From Candidatus Delongbacteria bacterium (GTDB lineage: Bacteria; UBA4055), in NCBI GenBank assembly GCA_028702975.1, contig JAQVNT010000056.1, positions 1-8,851 of the forward strand: a stretch of 8,851 bases of DNA, written 5' to 3'. The first letter of the stretch is position 1. Every line of letters starts with the position of its first letter. Shown in pieces: positions 5,498-8,851 of this stretch. The position numbers and the translations under genes were made by a program. The notes under the pieces are model-generated. The model was not told where the DNA came from, did no database searches, and saw nothing but the letters and a program-made list of their open reading frames with translations.

Positions 5498-6730
5498 ATG
5501 GAACATCAGATGATTGGTTTTAGAATTAAAATAGCAGCAGCGGCAATATTATCGGTATTAATATTTTCATGCTCGCAGAAATACGATGCTTCCGGAATAT
5601 TCGACCCGATGGAACCCGGATTTTCGGCAGACACTTTATCTTTTATAGCAAAAAGCGACACTCTTGTTCTGCAAAAAGACCGTATAAGCGACGGATTTGT
5701 GTATCTCGGAAGAGATATCAGTTCTTCAGGAGACACGACCGCATGGGCAGAATCACTGATAAAGCTGAACCTTCCCGAAACATACGGCCTCGATTCGTCT
5801 TTCGTTACTTACAAGCTTTTTGAATATCCTGATACGGTAAATATCGATCAGGCCTTTGAAGGAAAAATGATCGAAATCCTTAAAACAGGCGGGACATGGG
5901 ATGCGGACAGCATATCTTTACCTTTAGCCGGGCTGACTGTATTAGACACGGTTTCTGTAACAGCTGATACTTCGGGCACAACTTACACTCTACGCTTCGA
6001 CCTGAAAAAAGATATGATCGAGCAGTGGAATGCGGAAGACTCCACAGGAACAGCGGGATTTTTTCTGAGGTGCCTGGACGGAAATGATATATCCCCGATA
6101 ATAAAATTTTACTCAGCGAGCTGGAGCGGAGTTTCGGTCAGGCCATCTGTTAATTCATTCTACTCTTACCCTGATTCTGTTAATGCCGTTAACGGAGGAG
6201 ATTCCACGATATATTCCGTGGAGCATAATGCTGTTACGGAAGATCTGACTTTCGGATACAAAAAACCTTCCTGCCTGACTCCGGACTCCTCCGCATTCAA
6301 ACTGGGCGGGATTTCCGGAGAGTCCTATATCTGCAGGATCCCTCTTGATTCGATACCTGAGAACGCGGTAGTTCTCACCGGCCGGATCAGCCTCAAAGCG
6401 ACAGGAGAGACCGACTCTGTGTACGGTGGTATTGAAAATAATGTGATCACCCAGAAAGAGATCATTGTTTATATGATGACAGACAGTCTATGGCACTCAG
6501 ACCCTCAAACTCTGAATTACGACACACTCAATGTATGGAAATATAAAATAAACCTGGGTTCGGACGATAATTTTCTGACCATGGACGGTCCTGTTCAGAA
6601 CTGGATCAGCGATCCTACTTCAAATTTCGGGTTTATGATAACTTCCGCGAACTGGGGCCAGCCTTTCGGGTATACGAAGTTTTTGAAGCCGGAATTCAAC
6701 ATAAGCTATATAACAACAGAGGGTAAATAA
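5498..6730 (+). CDS. Exported lipoprotein with two tandem beta-rich (DNRLRE-like) modules
   Basis: Predicted lipoprotein of 410 residues. The signal peptide has basic residues (R9, K11), a hydrophobic core (12-23) and a lipobox ending at Cys25 (LIFSC); Phe at -2 is unusual but tolerated. The mature part has two similar modules. Module 1 (about 44-225) contains SLIKLNLPE (86-94), IEQW...AGFFL (174-190) and IIKFYSASW (201-209). Module 2 (about 233-406) contains CRIPLDSIP (279-287), VQNW...FGFMITS (366-383) and TKFLKPEFNISY (393-404). Each follows the order seen in DNRLRE-type domains: a strand entering a proline-rich turn, then a V-x-x-W segment, a G-F strand and a closing aromatic strand. This assignment is by eye and moderate. 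The predicted ATG has no Shine-Dalgarno; ATG 5510 (residue 5) is an alternative. It is the first gene of the operon, 4 bases before the barrel gene. Function is unknown; a surface or periplasmic structural or binding role is likely. Confidence 0.85.
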   Translation: MEHQMIGFRIKIAAAAILSVLIFSCSQKYDASGIFDPMEPGFSADTLSFIAKSDTLVLQKDRISDGFVYLGRDISSSGDTTAWAESLIKLNLPETYGLDSSFVTYKLFEYPDTVNIDQAFEGKMIEILKTGGTWDADSISLPLAGLTVLDTVSVTADTSGTTYTLRFDLKKDMIEQWNAEDSTGTAGFFLRCLDGNDISPIIKFYSASWSGVSVRPSVNSFYSYPDSVNAVNGGDSTIYSVEHNAVTEDLTFGYKKPSCLTPDSSAFKLGGISGESYICRIPLDSIPENAVVLTGRISLKATGETDSVYGGIENNVITQKEIIVYMMTDSLWHSDPQTLNYDTLNVWKYKINLGSDDNFLTMDGPVQNWISDPTSNFGFMITSANWGQPFGYTKFLKPEFNISYITTEGK

Positions 6731-6734
6731 ATTT

Positions 6735-7997
6735 ATGGAAACATTCGGAATAATAAAGAAATTACCCTGGGCTCTGATATTTGTTTACATGTCGGCTTTA
6801 TGCGAAACTTCAGCCTTCTCTTCTTTATCAATAGGAGATATCGAGCCCTCAATGAACAACTCCACGGGAATAGCTTTTACAGACTCTCTAATATTGAAAA
6901 ATCACAATACCGCAGCATGGACCGGACTTGCCAACACATCTTTTTCGGTGTCCACATCATTCTATTCTCACAAACTTAGTGTTGACGGCGGAGAAAATTC
7001 TTCGTACGACAGGTTCACATTTGAGGAAATGAGCCTTGCGATGCCCTTCGGCAACAGAAATTTTCTTGGCTTATCTTATTACCCCTCATCGATAGTTGAC
7101 ATGACGAATGTTACCGTCACGGAAGCGCAGGTGCCTGAAAGTTTTGAGGACACTACACTTAGAACTCTTGAGACAAGAAAAGGCAGCGTTTCCAATGCTT
7201 CACTGATGTACGGCAAAGGTATAAAGGACTTTTCATTCAGTCTCGGCCCCAAATTCCTTTTTGGGAACTACGAAATTTCAAGAAGATACAAATACACAAG
7301 TTATGTAGAAGGCACAGATATAGTAGATTGGGAAAAACATTTTGAAAGAAAGGAAACAACGCAAATATTCCATGTCCTCATGGGCGGCGGAATGTTGTAC
7401 AGATCTAGTTTCGGACTTGACGCCGGAGCCGTTTTCTCTTTTCCTTTAAGCACATACGCCAATAAGATAAGCAGCTTCAACCGTACTACATCATACGGGA
7501 CCGTAACGGAGGTCATTTCCGAAAATGAAGGTGATTATGATCCTGCCGACTGGCCTTTCGAATTCGGAGCCGGCCTCAGCTATAAAGTAAACAAACTGCT
7601 GCTTTCTTACGATTTCTCCGCAAAGCTTTTCGACGGGGTTGATACAGGAATTGATGAGACGGAAATGAAAAATTATACAAAGAATACTTTCGGATTGAGT
7701 TTCGATCCGAGGAACAGAAAATACGATCCGTATTACAAAAGAATGGTCTATTCCGGATATCTTACTTTTGAGAAAAGGCCTTATGATTATAACGGCGATC
7801 CGGTTTACGACATTTCAGGAACGCTGGGACTGAACTTTCCTTTCAACAGCGACAGAACTAATATCGAGCTTAGATTCGGCTATACCAGGTCAGGTTCAAA
7901 AGAAAACAACGGCATGCAGTGCGACACATTCAGGATCGCCGTCGGTTTCACCGGATCTGACAGGTGGAGACTCAGAACAAAAAGATATGATGATTAA
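6735..7997 (+). CDS. Predicted outer-membrane beta-barrel protein
   Basis: Protein of 420 residues with a cleavable signal peptide: KK at 8-9, hydrophobic core 11-23, probable cleavage after TSA (25-27). The mature part is made of alternating-hydrophobic strands rich in aromatic residues and glycine, joined by polar loops. Examples are FSVSTSFYSHKL (70-81), FSFSLGPKFLFG (166-177), FGLDAGAVFSFPL (226-238) and FRIAVGFTG (399-407), the kind of sequence expected of a barrel of perhaps 12-16 strands. The N-terminal part (SIGDIEPSMNNSTGIAF through NTAAWTGL, 32-66) recalls FadL/PorV-like proteins of the FCB group, where a plug segment ends in a conserved N-P-A-x-L; here it reads NTAAW. I cannot name the family. 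Translation may be coupled to the lipoprotein gene ending 4 bases upstream; a GAGGG lies 11 bases before the ATG. An associated transport, assembly or surface-anchoring role is inferred from context. Confidence 0.82.
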   Translation: METFGIIKKLPWALIFVYMSALCETSAFSSLSIGDIEPSMNNSTGIAFTDSLILKNHNTAAWTGLANTSFSVSTSFYSHKLSVDGGENSSYDRFTFEEMSLAMPFGNRNFLGLSYYPSSIVDMTNVTVTEAQVPESFEDTTLRTLETRKGSVSNASLMYGKGIKDFSFSLGPKFLFGNYEISRRYKYTSYVEGTDIVDWEKHFERKETTQIFHVLMGGGMLYRSSFGLDAGAVFSFPLSTYANKISSFNRTTSYGTVTEVISENEGDYDPADWPFEFGAGLSYKVNKLLLSYDFSAKLFDGVDTGIDETEMKNYTKNTFGLSFDPRNRKYDPYYKRMVYSGYLTFEKRPYDYNGDPVYDISGTLGLNFPFNSDRTNIELRFGYTRSGSKENNGMQCDTFRIAVGFTGSDRWRLRTKRYDD

Positions 7998-8004
7998 GAA
8001 TAAA

Positions 8005-8010
8005 TGGAGG
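8005..8010 (+). promoter_or_regulatory. Shine-Dalgarno TGGAGG of the TPR lipoprotein gene
   Basis: TGGAGG ends 5 bases before the ATG at 8016, inside the 18-base gap after the barrel gene. It is the strongest ribosome site in this operon, suggesting the third gene is translated independently of the first two. Confidence 0.8.
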
Positions 8011-8015
8011 TTAAA

Positions 8016-8851
8016 ATGAAAAAGACAACAATTATCTTGTTCGCGCTGATCGCGTTCTTCTCCCTCATCAGCTGCGGTCCTGCGGCGCAGACAGTTAAAC
8101 AGGATGCCGTAAATGAATCTGTTAAGGAAATGCCTGCCGAAGAACCTGAAATAAAAGCCGAAAGAGCCCCGCTAACGGATGATCAGAAAATGGATATCAA
8201 CAAATATTCAAGCTTTGCCCAGACCAAAAGGCAGCAGAAAAAATTCCGCGACATGATAGAATACATAAACCAGATAATGGATGTTGATCCGGATTTTACG
8301 CATGCGAAAGATATTCTTCTATTCTGGAGAGGCAACGGATATGAGGAGTTGGGGCTAAAAGATTCGGCTCTCACCGATTACGAAAGATTCGCTGAAATCA
8401 GACCGGATTACCAGCAGGTTCTCATACAGCTCGACTACATATATGTTACGAACGGCAATATCGAGAAAGCCATAGAAACCGCTGAGAAAATGTACGAACT
8501 GACTCCGGACGATAAAACCCTTCTCAAGAAAATAGGTAAATATAATTACCAGTACGCTGAGAATCTTAAAGCTGAAGACGAGAACGACCCTGAAATAGAA
8601 GATTACGCAACTGCGGCGATCGATAATTTTGAGGAATATCTTGAATACTATCCCGAGGATGAAGAAATAAACAATCTTCAGACCTACCTGATATCGAAAT
8701 TTCTTGACCAGCAGGCTCTGAAAGTCAAACTTGAGAATAATCTCGCCAATAATCCCGATGACGCTAAGACCATCGAAAGACTTGCCGCAATTTATTACGA
8801 CGAAGGGAATTCCTCCAAAGCATCAGAACTTCTTGAGAACCTTCTGACCAA
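8016..8851 (+). CDS. TPR-repeat lipoprotein (3' end outside window)
   Basis: The reading frame is open from the ATG to the right edge (278 codons), so the gene is partial. It starts with a lipoprotein signal peptide: KK at 2-3, hydrophobic core 5-18, lipobox LISC with Cys20. A Gly follows at +2, so there is no inner-membrane retention Asp. A flexible Pro/Glu-rich linker (about 21-55) precedes helical repeats of TPR type. The clearest units are about 98-131 (GYEELGLKDSALTDYERF in the middle), 132-165 (TNGNIEKAIETAEKMYELTP) and 249-278 (IYYDEGNSSKASELLENL). A longer, very acidic unit lies at 167-215. TPR lipoproteins usually act as periplasmic scaffolds that hold outer-membrane complexes together. 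Placement directly after a barrel gene suggests the same here, but the partner is an inference. The gene is the third of the operon. Confidence 0.9.
   Translation, partial: MKKTTIILFALIAFFSLISCGPAAQTVKQDAVNESVKEMPAEEPEIKAERAPLTDDQKMDINKYSSFAQTKRQQKKFRDMIEYINQIMDVDPDFTHAKDILLFWRGNGYEELGLKDSALTDYERFAEIRPDYQQVLIQLDYIYVTNGNIEKAIETAEKMYELTPDDKTLLKKIGKYNYQYAENLKAEDENDPEIEDYATAAIDNFEEYLEYYPEDEEINNLQTYLISKFLDQQALKVKLENNLANNPDDAKTIERLAAIYYDEGNSSKASELLENLLT

Noticed and set aside
6735..6806. Possible lipobox (MSALC, Cys23) in the barrel protein's signal peptide
   Set aside because: The residue before Cys is Leu where Gly, Ala or Ser is needed, and a good signal peptidase I site (TSA) follows. The barrel-like mature sequence also fits a cleaved, non-lipidated protein.
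1..8851. Search for CRISPR arrays, insertion sequences, tRNA genes and phage attachment sites
   Set aside because: No direct-repeat array, transposase, terminal inverted repeat pair, tRNA-like cloverleaf or integrase was seen. Almost all sequence is accounted for by the nine genes.

Overview
The window reads as chromosomal DNA of a diderm (Gram-negative-type) bacterium with moderately AT-rich DNA. Two predicted lipoproteins and a signal-peptide-bearing beta-barrel protein support an outer membrane. The style of the exported proteins and the mixed presence and absence of Shine-Dalgarno sites would fit the FCB superphylum or a related candidate phylum. That placement is an inference only, because the window holds no rRNA or marker gene. 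There are nine protein genes, eight complete and one cut by the right edge. I see no tRNA, rRNA, CRISPR array, transposon or tandem DNA repeat.

Left part (1-1952): a family 2 glycosyltransferase on the + strand, behind a near-consensus sigma70-type promoter, converges on a Gfo/Idh/MocA sugar oxidoreductase on the - strand. Their stop codons are the two halves of one TGATCA palindrome. Both products suit surface glycan or nucleotide-sugar metabolism, so this may be the edge of a polysaccharide locus.

Middle part (2084-5263): an orphan small three-helix membrane protein on the + strand converges on a three-gene - strand operon, and here a TTAA palindrome supplies both stop codons. The operon order is Na+/phosphate symporter (two QSSS repeats, GTG start), a separate PhoU-domain protein, then a SpoU/TrmH-family RNA 2'-O-methyltransferase with an unrecognised N-terminal extension of about 110 residues. 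In many bacteria the symporter and PhoU domain are one polypeptide; here they are two genes.

Right part (5498-8851): a divergent + strand operon encodes three exported proteins. They are a lipoprotein with two tandem beta-rich modules resembling DNRLRE-type domains, a predicted outer-membrane beta-barrel that starts 4 bases after it, and a TPR lipoprotein that runs off the window. Upstream is a promoter-like element and a 5' leader in which two mutually exclusive helices can be drawn. This cell-envelope module is the least explained part of the window and the best candidate for something undescribed. The rest is largely ordinary housekeeping and transport.
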